DNA of 64,000 bases from Astrothelium macrocarpum (lineage: Eukaryota > Ascomycota > Dothideomycetes > Trypetheliales > Trypetheliaceae): NCBI GenBank assembly GCA_021030915.1, contig JAGEMR010000008.1, forward strand, positions 124,001-188,000, written 5' to 3'. Each line of letters starts with the position of its first letter. Position 1 is the stretch's first letter. Below, piece by piece: positions 20,336-31,331 of this stretch. Under the pieces are notes generated by a model. It ran no database searches. It saw only the letters and a program-made list of their open reading frames with translations, and was not told where the DNA came from. The position numbers and the translations under genes are program-made.

Positions 20336-21657
20336 ATGTTTCAATTCATCTTCAAGCTCGAAAGCCTCCAGCTTAACTCTAAATGGCAGAATGTCCTCAA
20401 GCTACAACAGTCTTTCATATATTCACCGGGCCTTCACGATCTCAGACGCATTGACGTACGCTGGTCTGTGTAGAACGGTATGCCAAAGCAGCGACTTCCT
20501 ACCCAAAATATCGTCTCAAGAGTGTCTTAAGATGGGACCTTTTAATCCGTGGCACGAAGCGTAGGAAGAGCATTTCCAATTCTCCCATGAATCAGAGACC
20601 AGGTGTGGGGCCTTGTTCGGCAAAAGCTATCCATTTGGACTAATTTGACCTAAGCTACCATCTCAAGGACAATAAGATGAACAGCAGGCCTATGACCCGA
20701 TCACTTCTGGAGCATCGCAGTCCAGATGAACGCGTTCTCGCTATCATGTGTCATTTGGAAAAGTATGAAGCGAAAGTTTGGCGATTCTTTGCTTGACCAC
20801 TGTTTAGGACGGTGACTTCCTTTTCAATAGAAACAATTCCACAAAGCCAGGGAGCTTGACCGTGGCAGACTCGTCTCACGACGCGAAACCTTTCTCCGCC
20901 CCGCGACCAGATACCCGGTTTGGTTCCTAGCCAACGACGGGACAGGATGGATAGTTGCAGAGATGGTAGCGTAGCAGCACGAACCGTTAGCCATCCTATA
21001 CGAACCACCTCTTCACATGGATCGACAGGAGCGACGCATTTCATCATTACTTTAAAGTATACCTCCAGTCTATTCCTAAGGTGTACGACCAATTGGCAGC
21101 CTTCAAAGCTCTGGTACAGCCAAATCAAGAAAAAATCCGGAGAACTCCATGCCATCGACTCAAACAGGTTCACAGGGCCTATTTTCGCGAGATGAAGCAT
21201 GACTTTATGCGCTGGCTGAATATTCGTCTTGCTTAGAAGGTTTTAAGAGGCCTGATCCTAGGCAAACATGGAGATCAATCTGGAAGGCAGAATCCTGACG
21301 TGTAAGTTATTTATGGACGAGTCCGTCCGAGAATCGTCTGCTGTGATATCAATTCTGGGCAATGCGAAAGATGATAATTGAACATAATTCCAATTGGTAA
21401 CCTCAGTCACCATTGCAGGCGACCATGTCAACTTTCAAGAGTTAGTCTTTTCGAATTTGACTACATTCAGAGCTTGTAATGTCTTCGACCCAGAGAAAGT
21501 CAGCTTCCCGATAACCAATCCGCCGGATCTGGCCACGGAAAATAATGCTTTTCGAGCTTTAGCGTTAGACAAATGCATGCTCAATAGATCAAACGTCAAG
21601 AGTCTAGTTGGAAAAAGCAACGGCCTTGTTTGGCATCCTCTTCCGGTGCTCGCTTGA
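20336..21657 (+). pseudogene. Decayed leucine-rich (F-box/LRR-like) gene remnants
   Basis: Two protein-like segments on the plus strand resemble the leucine-rich part of fungal F-box proteins. One is near 20336-20475 (FKLESLQLNSKWQNVLKL, then GLHDLRRIDVRW). The other is at about 21420-21657 (ELVFSNLTTFRACNVF, then AFRALALDKCMLNRSNVKSL). The stretch between is broken by stops in every frame and also shows a 149-codon minus-strand ORF without recognisable features. I read this as remains of one gene; no F-box was found. Confidence 0.3.
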
Positions 21658-22340
21658 TGAATCTTGAAATTAAACTATCAGCATCTGATTCTTAGCCACG
21701 AATACGGAGAGCAAGAAGCTACAAGAATATTCTGCACAAGAATGGACTGAAGGAAATTAAGGTTCGTGAGCAATGAGGCATCGAGACTTTCAGATTCTTT
21801 GTTGAATTGCTTCAAGAAGCTCGCCGAAATCAACAGGCAATCTCATTTTTGATGTCAAGACACATACATTAGAGACTCACGCTCTGTAAATGAACACCGC
21901 TGCTGCAGAGCACTTCTCTACTTCAAATATGGTATAGTCATTACGTTTGCGGTAGACTTCGGGATCAGGGAAGCTTTTACTCGCGGCAATCGAATTACCA
22001 TTGTGCGATTGCCGATCATCGGTCAAATCTGGCTTCGGATCGCTAAAGATCGAAAAGGAAATGAAGGGAAAAGAGATTATGGCTACTAACTGAAGGTAAA
22101 AGCGGAGAGTGATCTAATAGAACTGATGCTCAGGAGCATGTATGATCGATGGTTCGCTTTAAAACCGGGTCAAGCTGGGTCATCGCAGCAGGTTGTTTTT
22201 GCCATTCGCGAGGGCGAAGGCAGACAATAGCGTCTGCTTTCGTAGTCCATCCAGCAGGGCAATCCGAAGCCCATTATGCTCGGATTTGAGTGTGGAACAC
22301 TCTTAGGCGAGTCTCGCTCGATGTCCTCAAGGTCAGTACG
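21658..22340. other. Gene-poor stretch
   Basis: About 680 bases with many stops in all frames and no recognisable gene, between two decayed genes. Confidence 0.4.
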
Positions 22341-23438
22341 TCAGATTTTGTGTATGTCGCATTTCACATGTTTGACGCGAAAGGGTTGTAGATTGGGAAT
22401 CTCCAGAACAGGCATGTGAGAGTAGGACTGGAAATGAGCAGGGTTTTATTGAAGGCTAGACTTTACCTGACTTAGGAACTTAGTGAAGTCCGTATCATAG
22501 ATGGCAATACGATTATTTCGTGGAAGATCTTTATACCATCCGTTACCACCAGTCAACTTTAGTCTGACAGCGCAATCCCTTGGAGCTACAGCCAAAATCT
22601 TTTCTCCTGAAAGCCGGAATCCATCGTGATACCCAGCGGACCAACACAGTACGATGAATGTGCCATCGCATTCCAGTAACGACGTAGCGCCTTTGTAAAT
22701 GTTGTGCGTCCAGCCACACGTCTATCATGGATGTGGATATCAGCAGTACGCAAAGAAAATTTGGAACAGGTTTTGGCTGGTGGAACTGGCTTCTAAGAAC
22801 ACATCACTCTTTCATGAGATCAAATACCTGCAAGGTATAAGATCAGAGGGCAGTCTGCTTCGCAGGTCCTTTGCTCCTCAAGCAGTTATCGTCTATCTAG
22901 TAAACGAGCCAAAATCAGTCAACTCACATGGTTAGCCAAAAGCTGAGAATGTATATCTAACTTTTGTTTTAGGCAGCCAGTCACAGAGTTACATTTTTCC
23001 ACTGTGGCTGTCAAATTTAAGCGTCACGTCCACTCTATGTCTTCTCTACAAACGATTTCAGCCTTGTTTCGTTGGTTTTGCAGACTATTCATATCCTGGT
23101 CTACAAGAATTTGTACCAAGCCTTTGGAAAATCTCCGGCTCTTCCAGTGCTGCTCCTAGAAGACTATTAAGGATACTTACCAAATACATGCCAATCAATG
23201 CGCATGTAGCCTCAGTTTGGCTTCTTCCAAAGCATAGGCCTTCATGATCAATCGAAAAAGGATGATCTTCAACATGTACTCCATAGAAGTGCTCACAGGG
23301 CAATATGTCGCGTTCCGGCAATGGATCATGAAGTATAACGTTTGCTAGCTTTCTGTAGCTTTCTGCAGCTCAAGGATCCATCCGCTTACCGTGACCGTAA
23401 GAGCCCTGAGACAGGTTTACTCCTCTTTGGCGCTTAAA
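22341..23438 (-). pseudogene. Unrecognised multi-exon gene interrupted by two in-frame TGA codons
   Basis: Four minus-strand exon candidates fit together in phase: 23438-23181 (VILHDPLPERDILPCEHFYG; donor GTAAGT), 23155-22928 (EQHWKSRRFSKGLVQILVDQ; donor GTGAGT), 22721-22467 (NIYKGATSLLECDGTFIVLC; donor GTAAAG) and 22427-22341 (YSHMPVLEIPNLQPFRVKHV; stop TGA). Each has a length divisible by three and plausible splice borders. Two in-frame TGA codons interrupt them, at 23370-23372 and 23024-23026, where the flanking residues on both sides read as normal protein. The start is not found. I do not recognise the family. The simplest reading is a recently inactivated gene; missed splice sites are the alternative. 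Confidence 0.5.
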
Positions 23439-23895
23439 CTAGATCAAAACATGGCAACCAGCTTGGTCTTTAAACTACTGACGCCAATTGTCGCCGAAAA
23501 TACAATATCAGATCTATCAGTATGATGTGTAAGAGAGGGATGGGCGACTTAATTGGAATCAAACATGAAGTGATTTGATAGATTGTAATGAAATTCCCTA
23601 AAGATTCATTACTCAGAGTTGGTAGAGCAAATGAGATTGCGGCACAGCTCTACTGGTTGGAAACGTTAGTAAAAATATTTAAACAATTCGAGATATTTGG
23701 TATGGCGGTGAACCGCATCCTTGTTGGAATTATGTCTGTTATCTGCTGGCATGCAAATCCCAAATTGTGTTTCTCTCTCCTGGTGGCCTGACGGTGTAAG
23801 GGTTTGGGGGTCCAGGGATGGAAGCTGGGTGCTAGAAATAGAAATCAAGTTCAAAAGGAAACCTAACCCCCACCAAAGCATGCCTCTCAAATTCA
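23439..23895. other. Intergenic upstream of deaminase gene
   Basis: About 460 bases. Possibly contains the lost 5' part of the decayed minus-strand gene and the promoter of the plus-strand deaminase. No defined element seen. Confidence 0.4.
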
Positions 23896-24426
23896 ATGGA
23901 CACAAAGAACACTATTCCACCGTTTGATCACCAGGCTTACATGCGCCTCGCGCTGCAGCAAGCCGATAAATCACCACCCAAGCCATCCAATTTTCGAGTT
24001 GGTGCAGTTTTACTTGACGCCGCCAGCAATCAAATACTTGCGACGGGATTTACTCTTGAGTTACCTGGAAACACACATGCGGAGCAATGTTGCTTCCGAA
24101 AGTACGCTGATGCCCACGGTCTTCCAGAAGAACGCGTAGGTGAAGTCTTGCCAGAGGAAACAATTCTCTACACAACCATGGAACCTTGCAATCTAAGAGC
24201 AAGTGGAAATCTCCCTTGCGTTGATAGGATCATCCAACTTCAGACCAACGGAAAGAAAGGGATCAGAAAGGTGTACGTGGGTGTCAAAGAGCCCGACAAA
24301 TTCGTGGGAGAAAACCAAGGAAGAGTAAAACTCGAAGCGCATGGAGTTGAATCAATTCCAGTACCCGGCTTCGAAGATGAAATCTTGAAGATTGCCACCG
24401 CCGGACACATCCAAGAGGGTGCCTGA
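23896..24426 (+). CDS. DRAP/CMP-type deaminase (RIB2-like)
   Basis: Single-exon 176-aa protein of the cytidine/deoxycytidylate deaminase fold. The zinc site is visible: NTHAEQCC supplies His and the catalytic Glu, and MEPCNLRASGNLPC supplies the two Cys. The SGNLPC form with the preceding Arg is the pattern of the DRAP deaminase of fungal riboflavin synthesis (the C-terminal part of yeast Rib2), acting on the ribitylaminopyrimidine phosphate. It is a stand-alone deaminase here, without the pseudouridine synthase-like part of yeast Rib2. The start at MDTKNTIPPFDHQAYMRLA is the first ATG in frame and places the first helix correctly. Another CMP-like substrate cannot be excluded. Confidence 0.8.
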   Translation: MDTKNTIPPFDHQAYMRLALQQADKSPPKPSNFRVGAVLLDAASNQILATGFTLELPGNTHAEQCCFRKYADAHGLPEERVGEVLPEETILYTTMEPCNLRASGNLPCVDRIIQLQTNGKKGIRKVYVGVKEPDKFVGENQGRVKLEAHGVESIPVPGFEDEILKIATAGHIQEGA

Positions 24427-24585
24427 CGAGAGGCGATGGATCGTCCACTCGTCCCGCCGCTACGTCACGACTTTCCAAAAGAAGCAACAAGCTATGAGAT
24501 CGTCATCTATGAAGTCAAGTCTCCTTTAGAATCCCATCTACATTTTCCCCATCTCGAATCGTCATTTGCATCCTCATTTTTGCGA

Positions 24586-25367
24586 ATGCCACTCGTCACC
24601 AAATCCCGCTTCTACAGCCCCAACACCTTTAATCGGACCACCAGAACAGTATACAGTATCGGCCAAGGCCCCGCAGCTACATCTCGCCCCTTTCCTCCTC
24701 CCCAATCTCAGCAACAGACTCGCACGATGTCGACCCCAAATATTGAAAATACCAATATTAGTACTGCACCTGGCGTCGAGCTCTCCTCTCAGCAAAAGAC
24801 AATCGTGGGCTCCGTGCTTGATCTTTTCGCAGGGAGACCGTCACTAGAGAAGCTTCAACTATGGACTGACGATGCTGTCTTTGAGGACCCCCTCACCATT
24901 GCCAAGGGTAGAAAACAATACGAGCCTCAATGGGTATGTTGTTCTATCGAACAATGGACATCCTTGTGTTGATAGGAAATGTTCTAGTATGGCCTCCAAG
25001 CTGCATTCTCCGAAATCGAACGCCTTAGTCACCAGGTCACGTCCTCCGGGAACCCCATTACCATGGAGCTAAAGACGCGTTACGTCGTCAAGGGGATTGG
25101 GAAGGAGCAGACAATCAACTCAGTCATCAACATCTTCACCAATGCGGATGGAAGCAAGATTGAGAAATTAGAGGATAGGTGGGATGGCAATCTGCCCGGT
25201 TCAGGCTTCCAAAACGTGAGTCTTCCTCTCCTGAGTCAAGGATTCTTGATTGCTAGCCTTGCTAACGAACTTGCTCATAGGCACTGCGAAAGATCAACGC
25301 ATTTTCTGTGCCTAAATTCGTGTCAGTGCCCAAGAACGAAGAGGAAGACAAAGCAAAAGGCAACTAG
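24586..25367 (+). CDS. SnoaL/NTF2-like fungal protein
   Basis: Three exons: 24586-24933, 24988-25215 and 25281-25367, giving 220 aa. The core (SVLDLFAGRPSLEKLQLW, then DDAVFEDPLTIAKGRKQ and YGLQAAFSEIERLSHQV) has the SnoaL/NTF2-like alpha+beta cone pattern, and MELKTRYVVKGIGKEQTI gives the central strands. The C-terminus (LRKINAFSVPKFVSVPK) is typical of a widespread fungal family of unknown function. An in-frame ATG at 24727 (MSTPNIENTNIS) would give 173 aa and may be the main start; an even earlier ATG exists at 24436. The longer Ser/Arg-rich N-terminus could be a mitochondrial presequence. Function unknown. Confidence 0.75.
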
Positions 25368-25642
25368 TCAGGTTCAATGTTCTTGAAGACATGGAGCATC
25401 AGTCATCGGCGCTGGATGTAGCAGTTGGGGTATTGGGTCAAATGGCAATAGACAACATGTAACGGCGTTTTCGCATTAAACTGACACGTCCGTATTCTCT
25501 GCTCAAGGTGCTCCACCTTTGCTTGTGTACACAATTCGCTGAAAGACTGTACTTGAAAATGTACTGGCTCCATCCCATATGAAGACCGATTCAACGCCGA
25601 GCATCCCATTCTATTTACAATCATTAGTTCGACTCGTCCCTC

Positions 25643-26586
25643 TTAGCCCCATCCTCCCATGTTCCACGTCACCAGCAATCCTCCAAGCACTAACCCGAGA
25701 GTACTTATTAAGCCGACTCGGAGTATAGCTTCTGCCCCATTGACAACCAATACCGTCCCACATGGTCCAGCGGCGGTGGTTGGTAGACCTGGCCCATGGG
25801 CAATAACAGTAGAACAATACCCATTGAAGACTGTCGCGGTGCCGGGGTTGTAGTAGCTAGTTGTTGGGCCGCCCACATATACAGTGGTGCCTGGGTTGGA
25901 ATAATAGGTTGTTGTGGGAGCAGGGTAATATGTTGTAGTAGTTGGTCTGATTAAAGGTTACTCCAGCCCAAGCATTGATTGAATTTGGGTGGAGAGACAA
26001 GAACATAGCAAAGAAATCAAGTGTACTCACCCTCCTTGATTATAACCACCAACTGTACCCGAACACGTCTCGCCACTCGGACAGCATCCCACTACTTGGT
26101 TAGAGGCCCAGCCACATGTATTTCCCCATGGACAGCACCTGTTTGGAAGAAGCTCGTTAGCTGATAGTTATCTGGAGAACTTTGAGACAAGACTTACCAA
26201 TCCGGTTCACCTAGATTCGTACAACTTATTGGAGCGCTGCTTGGACATTGAGCTGGAGTTGCGCTTTGGTAGCTGCCACCTTGCGAGTATGTTCCACCGT
26301 TGCCATTGATGTAGATTGCGCCGGAGAATTGGTAGACTTGACGTGGTTGAACTTCGACTTCTGCTTCTGACTTCGCGACTGGGAGAGGCACAGGTGCCGC
26401 CAGAGGATCAGGTACTGCTACCGGTGCAGGGACAGGAGCAGCGTTAGGAAGTGGTATTGGTACTGGCAAAGCTTCGGGTTCTGCGTTTGCATTCGGGTCT
26501 GCGGTTGCAAAGCTCGGTGACGTGAGGGCGAGGAGGAGAATGAGGGAGGTGGGGAGCACCCGAAGACATTTGGACAGACAGAGCAT
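25643..26586 (-). CDS. Secreted Cys-rich protein with GPI-like tail
   Basis: Three minus-strand exons: 26586-26198, 26138-26031 and 25946-25643, giving 266 aa. The N-terminus is a signal peptide (MLCLSKCLRVLPTSLILLLA, cleavage after SFATA probable). An Ala/Pro/Val-rich linker follows, then a compact Cys module: CCPWGNTCGWASNQ and VVGCCPSGETCSG, reminiscent of short chitin-binding or hydrophobin-unrelated Cys-rich modules in fungal surface proteins. A Thr/Tyr/Pro-rich spacer (PTTTTYYPAPTTTYY) follows. The end is hydrophobic (VGLISTLGLVLGGLLV) and may signal GPI attachment or form a membrane anchor. An ATG at 26634 would add 16 residues. A cell-wall or surface role is inferred; no enzyme motif is visible. 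Confidence 0.75.
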
Positions 26587-27378
26587 TGGGACAAAGTCGA
26601 GCAGAGAGTAAGAATACAAGAGGAAAGTGCGCAAAGGCGCTGCACGACGATTATGCAGGCAGGTGTGACGAGCAGTGGAGCGAGAGAGAGAAATGGGAAG
26701 AGCAAATGCAAATCGCTATCGCATGGTGTAAAGAAAAGACGGGGAAAAAGTGAGGTGGTTGGGAGCTGGACAAGCTTCAACCTGGCAGTCTCCTATGGCA
26801 GTGCGCTTCGACCTCCCCACGGCAATAGTGGAGCGAATGCGAACAAACTTGTGCCACCAGGATGAGGTGAAGTCAAAGAGGCTACCTTTAGCAACGATGA
26901 AACGAATCAACAAACCTGGCAGCAACGGGTTCAGAGCGTAGACCCGCCAACCAAACCACGGACACCACACAACGGGTGGGGCGCTGTGGGTGTGGTGATG
27001 ATCATGCTTGACCTTTACCCCCCCGTAAGAGCGGCGCAGCTGTCAAGGGCCGAAGCAAGCTAAGGTAGATGGAGGGTGGTTGGTAGGCCGCAGGAGCTCA
27101 GATCATGTCATGTCAAGGCAAGACGAGACAAGGCTGGGCTGCGTCTCATCTCATCTTGCTTCCTGCTGTCCGGGAAACACAATAGCCTACCTTAGTAAAC
27201 TCTTTCGGCCCGTCCAGCCAACACTATTTTCCGTGGGGACTAAGAGTGGGGCCGAGGTTCATCTATTGGCCTAAGAGAGTCCTTGTTCTCCACGTGCATT
27301 CGTGCTGCACACGCTCCACTTGCTTGCTTCAATAAACAAACTGCGCGTTCATCGAATGCGCATACTGAACATCATGAC
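26587..27378. promoter_or_regulatory. Divergent promoter region, Cys-rich protein / STN1
   Basis: About 790 bases between divergent start codons. Presumed promoters of both genes; no motif claimed. Confidence 0.45.
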
Positions 27379-28176
27379 ATGAACAAGTCGAAGCACGAAA
27401 AAGCCCATCTTTACCCTGCTTGGTGCTTCTCTGCTTCTCCCACATATAACGCGTGGGTAAAACTTACGGCTGCCGAAGTGCACAAGCTGCGACCAGCTAA
27501 AGGTGGCTCTGAAGGTCAAAACCTGTACTTTTGGATCAACCACCCTGTTCGATTCGTGCGCCTTGTCGGTTCAATTGTAGCCATCGACGACATTAACCCA
27601 AAATACACAATCCTCACCATCGACGACGGTAGTGGTGCTACCCTTTGTGTCAAGATTATCCGACGTCAATTACAAGATCCCGACAATCCTGTTGACTGCC
27701 CTGAAAATACCCAAGTGTCTGGTCTAAACATTGTCTCCTCGCTGGGAGTATTTGAGCTTGTTCTCGGTAACGACTTACTCGACATCGGCACCGTCGTCAA
27801 AATCAAAGGCACTCTTGAAGAATTCCGAGGTGATAAACAGCTCGAAGCGAAGCGCATATCAGTCGTCAAGACTACCGACGAAGAAGTCAAAGCTTGGGCT
27901 GAACTTGCTGAATTTCGAACGACCGTCCTTTCAAAGCCTTGGAAGCTCTCAAACAGCGAGATTAAGAAACTAGAAGATGACGAAACAGAGCGGCGCAAAC
28001 AGGGTCAAGAGCATGAGCGTCGGAGAGCGGAGAGGCACCGACAGAGAAAGATTAGATGTACAGAGTATTTGGAGAAGAAACAGCAACATGACATGAAGAG
28101 GGATCAATGGCTGGCGAAGATGGAAGAAAAGATGAGTGCCAATGCGCTAGATCGACGGAGGCCGCCACAGCGCTGA
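27379..28176 (+). CDS. stn1: STN1 telomere OB-fold protein (CST complex)
   Basis: Single-exon protein of 265 aa from the ATG at 27379 (an upstream in-frame ATG at 27283 would give 297 aa). It opens HLYPAWCFSASPTYNAWVKL, the hallmark start of fungal Stn1, and continues with an OB-fold: NHPVRFVRLVGSIVAIDD, then YTILTIDDGSGATLCVKI and a strand around VVKIKGTLEEFRGDKQLEAK. The C-terminal third is a charged helix (QGQEHERRRAERHRQRKIR). Stn1 binds Ten1 and single-stranded telomeric DNA and limits resection at chromosome ends. There is no C-terminal winged-helix region as in yeast or human Stn1, as usual for short fungal and S. pombe-type forms. The stop codon lies inside a tandemly duplicated 122-bp unit. 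Confidence 0.88.
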   Translation: MNKSKHEKAHLYPAWCFSASPTYNAWVKLTAAEVHKLRPAKGGSEGQNLYFWINHPVRFVRLVGSIVAIDDINPKYTILTIDDGSGATLCVKIIRRQLQDPDNPVDCPENTQVSGLNIVSSLGVFELVLGNDLLDIGTVVKIKGTLEEFRGDKQLEAKRISVVKTTDEEVKAWAELAEFRTTVLSKPWKLSNSEIKKLEDDETERRKQGQEHERRRAERHRQRKIRCTEYLEKKQQHDMKRDQWLAKMEEKMSANALDRRRPPQR

Positions 28177-28403
28177 GTGCTACAGGACTGGACAGTGGAG
28201 ACTCTGCCCAATCATGGCTCCCTCCCGCGGGCCCAGAAGATTGGGAAGAGAGGTGATTCAGATGGTTTATAAACCATCAGAGGCCGTCATAGTGCTGAGT
28301 GCCACAGGATTAGATAGTAGAGACTCTACCCAATCATGGCTCTCTCTTGTGAGCTCAGAAGATTGGGAAGAGAGGTGGTCCAGATGGTTTATAAGCCACC
28401 GGG
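28160..28403 (+). repeat. 122-bp tandem duplication at the STN1 3' end
   Basis: Two head-to-tail copies, 28160-28281 and 28282-28403. By eye they differ at about 21 positions with no indels, and every difference is a transition (C/T or G/A). The first copy includes the last codons and the stop of STN1. The pattern fits RIP-like or cytosine-deamination change acting on the duplicate. Confidence 0.85.
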
Positions 28404-29139
28404 GGCCCGTTTGCGTCGTACAAATCAACAGCACGACGACAAAAAGCTTGGTTCGCGCAGAGGACCCTTTAGTTTTCTTGGGAGAGAAGACTCTTGAACG
28501 GAACTTCAATCTTGACGAATCTCGAAAACTCGTAAAGATATATTTTCATGCCATGTGCATGGTCGAAAGGACCCAATATATGGTTCTCAGATCGTGAGAA
28601 GGGTTGCTCATCACTCTGAGCCTTCGAGCGAGTCGTTCTAACTCGCTCTGTTCTCTCTCGCGAAGGAAAATGGTTCGCAGCTCTCCCAGAAGTCTGGAGG
28701 AATATTCCATGTATCAGCGCCAATGTCAACCATCGGTGTATACTGTTCGAGCGCAGAATACCGCGAGGGCAGTCAGCATAGACACAAACTCGGCACTGAT
28801 GATGCTAAAAGTAATGTAATTGGAATAAGTTTCGCATAAAAGTTATGTTCTATTGTTATAAGCCTGGATCAGTTTTGGAGAATGACAGTATCACGCCGTT
28901 CATAAGACTACAAGAAGATCCAAAAGGTAGGCAGAAATCCCTTTAACGTCCGACGAAACTATTTTTGGTCATTGAAAATGCGAGTAGAGTAAGGTGTATT
29001 TTTAAACTCAAAATAGAGTATGAATAGAATGACCAATTCGCTTTATAGGCACGTATTTAACCCAAATCTTCGTTCCAACGGAGATACACTTTCATCACAT
29101 TATATAGACAAATACACAAACATGGTTAAGACGGTTCCT
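28404..29139. other. Intergenic with one perfect 8-bp hairpin
   Basis: About 740 bases between the STN1 repeat and the transporter gene stop. Contains GAGCGAGT near 28626 followed after seven bases by its exact reverse complement. No gene recognised. Confidence 0.45.
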
Positions 29140-30222
29140 CTATACTGGCTCTGTTCCGCGCTCCAATGTAGCTGCCTGGGATCTCCGAAAAAACAAATGG
29201 GAGAGATCGAATGCGGGCAATGGACTTGGGATTCCAGTAGAAGCAAGGGCAAGATTTATGGCGAGATACCTGAAGCAAGATGTTAATGGTCAGATCATAT
29301 ATAGATGAAGGCAGGATCATGGGTCATTTTTGCTCACCATCCTGCTAGTGCGGTCACGAAGCCGAATCCTCCACCAATTTGCAACAGATATGCCGCGTGT
29401 TCCAAATCTGCTGGACTGGTGGCGTAACCAGTGGCAAAGTTCGCTGCTGCGATAAAGGAAAACACAAAGATGAGGCAGAAGAGGGCCAGACAGAATGGGG
29501 CATTCGTTCGAATAGAGCCGAGAAATAAGACGAAGCTGATGAGCGTCCTATGGAAAAGCAGCATGTTAGAGCTATCATTAAGAATTGATGGGACAGGGGC
29601 AAGCAAACAAACACGTACATGACAACATTGTACACTCCTTGACTGGAGTTGTATTGTCGGCTTGCAGCACCACCATCGAATGAACCGACAATGTTGTGAG
29701 CAGGATCATCAAGGTAACCAAGGTTGCACCAATGGCAGCCAAAAGTGACAAACACGGCAAAGGGAAAAGCTATACGGAGGTCAGCTCAGTCTAGTTGCTG
29801 GTGGGGTCACGGCCATGTGCTTACTGTTTCCCAGTATGAACTCGCAGATACCAGCAATGTTCATAGCAATTCCACCAAGAAAGAAATATGTGCCGCTAAG
29901 ACCGACCCCAGCTGCAAGAGAGGAGGCTAGTCAGCGAGCTGAAATGATATCCGGAGCAAAGTTTAAGCTGCTTACATGTCGCATCAGTCCCCCCCCACTG
30001 CATAAGCGTCATCATCGTCGTGGTATAGGGGATCAGAAAGCCCAGCACACCCAACAAAGTCGGGTTACCAAGTCGCTTGGCCAAATCACCGCGAGCAGGC
30101 GTGGGTTGGAAAAAGAGTTTCTCATACTGCTCGGCGCTCATTTGAACAGTGACTTGACGGGTGAGCCCATTTTCAGAGCTGGTACTGTGGTCCAGCTTCT
30201 CATGTTCGATGTGAGAGGCCAT
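29140..30222 (-). CDS. Ady2/GPR1/FUN34-family acetate transporter
   Basis: Five minus-strand exons: 30222-29976, 29911-29825, 29769-29619, 29547-29338 and 29269-29140, giving 274 aa. The N-terminal cytosolic part ends at the family signature LGNPTLLGVLGFLIPYTT (related to the NPAPLGL motif), followed by six hydrophobic helices, for example GTYFFLGGIAMNIAGICEFI and TLISFVLFLGSIRTNAPFCL. The C-terminus is TGIPSPLPAFDLSH then a short polar tail. The family exports ammonium or takes up acetate/succinate in the plasma membrane (Ady2, AcpA). Length is close to the yeast proteins. All junctions are GT..AG and phase-consistent. Substrate is inferred from the family only. Confidence 0.88.
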
Positions 30223-31331
30223 TGTAAATCAAAGAGTGTTTACGAGAGAAGAGATAGAAGGAGAGGAGAAGAAGGAGAAGTGAAAAACTTTTCAACCACC
30301 TTTACAATCCGGGGTCTCCCCCAGATATAGTCCATAAAGAGAACTAATGCCTACGATCTGTGAAAACTTTGCGGCGCAGCGTTACCCTGCACTTCCCCAT
30401 GGAGCGGGAAGATTGCCACTATCCTATCCATTAAAAGGGCATAGTCGTAGGATTATTGACTAGGCATGAATAAGGGCTCGGCGTGCCAGTCTGCAGGAAC
30501 GTTAGTGGCGCGATTCAGAAAGCATCCAAAGTCTTTCCCCCCCTCCGCACGAAACCGCGGTAGATGAGTTGAGCGCAATGTTGAGGTTGGAAGGATAAGC
30601 TGGGGGAAGAGTGAAGAAATCCCTGTTCACGTGGGGCCAATGCATTCCGGATTGAGTTCGCGGGCCGTGGCAAGCCTGAGCCGCGTCGTGACTTTCCCCG
30701 CATTTTGGCGTGCACGGCTTTTGCATGTCGTGGGGTCTGGAACAAGAACATTTCATCCAATCAATCACGAGGTGGTGGCTTGCTGGAGTGAAACTTCACT
30801 AAGCCAATGTGGGGAAAGATTATCGTTTTCTCTGTTGCTCGGTTACCTGTTTGTCGGATTCTTACGGACATGGGGGAATAGGAGGTAGATTGAGCGAATC
30901 AGAAGTCAGAAGAATTATGCAAGACGGAAACTCGTCGTTTGGCGTGAATAAGGCAACTATTCATGTCCAACATAGGACCCTAGACTGCACAAATGTACCG
31001 AAAGGGCAAAACAAGAAAAAGAAAGCCAGAGGTCCCACTCCACCATTTCAGCTTCGCGTTATCTCTTAATTCCGCTTTTCCGGGTTCAAATACAAGAATG
31101 GAGCAAGGTCGTAGTCTGTCAGCGTCTATAGAGCGAGTTGAGTTTTGGTTTGAATGTTTTGTACTGTCACTACAACCCCTGTCCCTCTGTGTCACCTATA
31201 TGCGGTCGAACGTTCCATACAGAAGAAGGACTAGGATTTACTGCAGGTATGCACGCAAGATCGAGCAGCGGTGCCAAAGCTAAATTCAGACTTGTAACTA
31301 GGTAAATATATATACGTACCTTTAAATACAT
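30223..31331. promoter_or_regulatory. Divergent promoter region, Ady2-like / MFS transporter
   Basis: 1.1 kb between divergent starts of two transporter genes. Only short feature-less ORFs. Likely promoters and leaders. Confidence 0.45.

Noticed and set aside
20751..21200. 149-codon minus-strand ORF
   Set aside because: No recognisable feature and overlaps the LRR-like remnants on the other strand.
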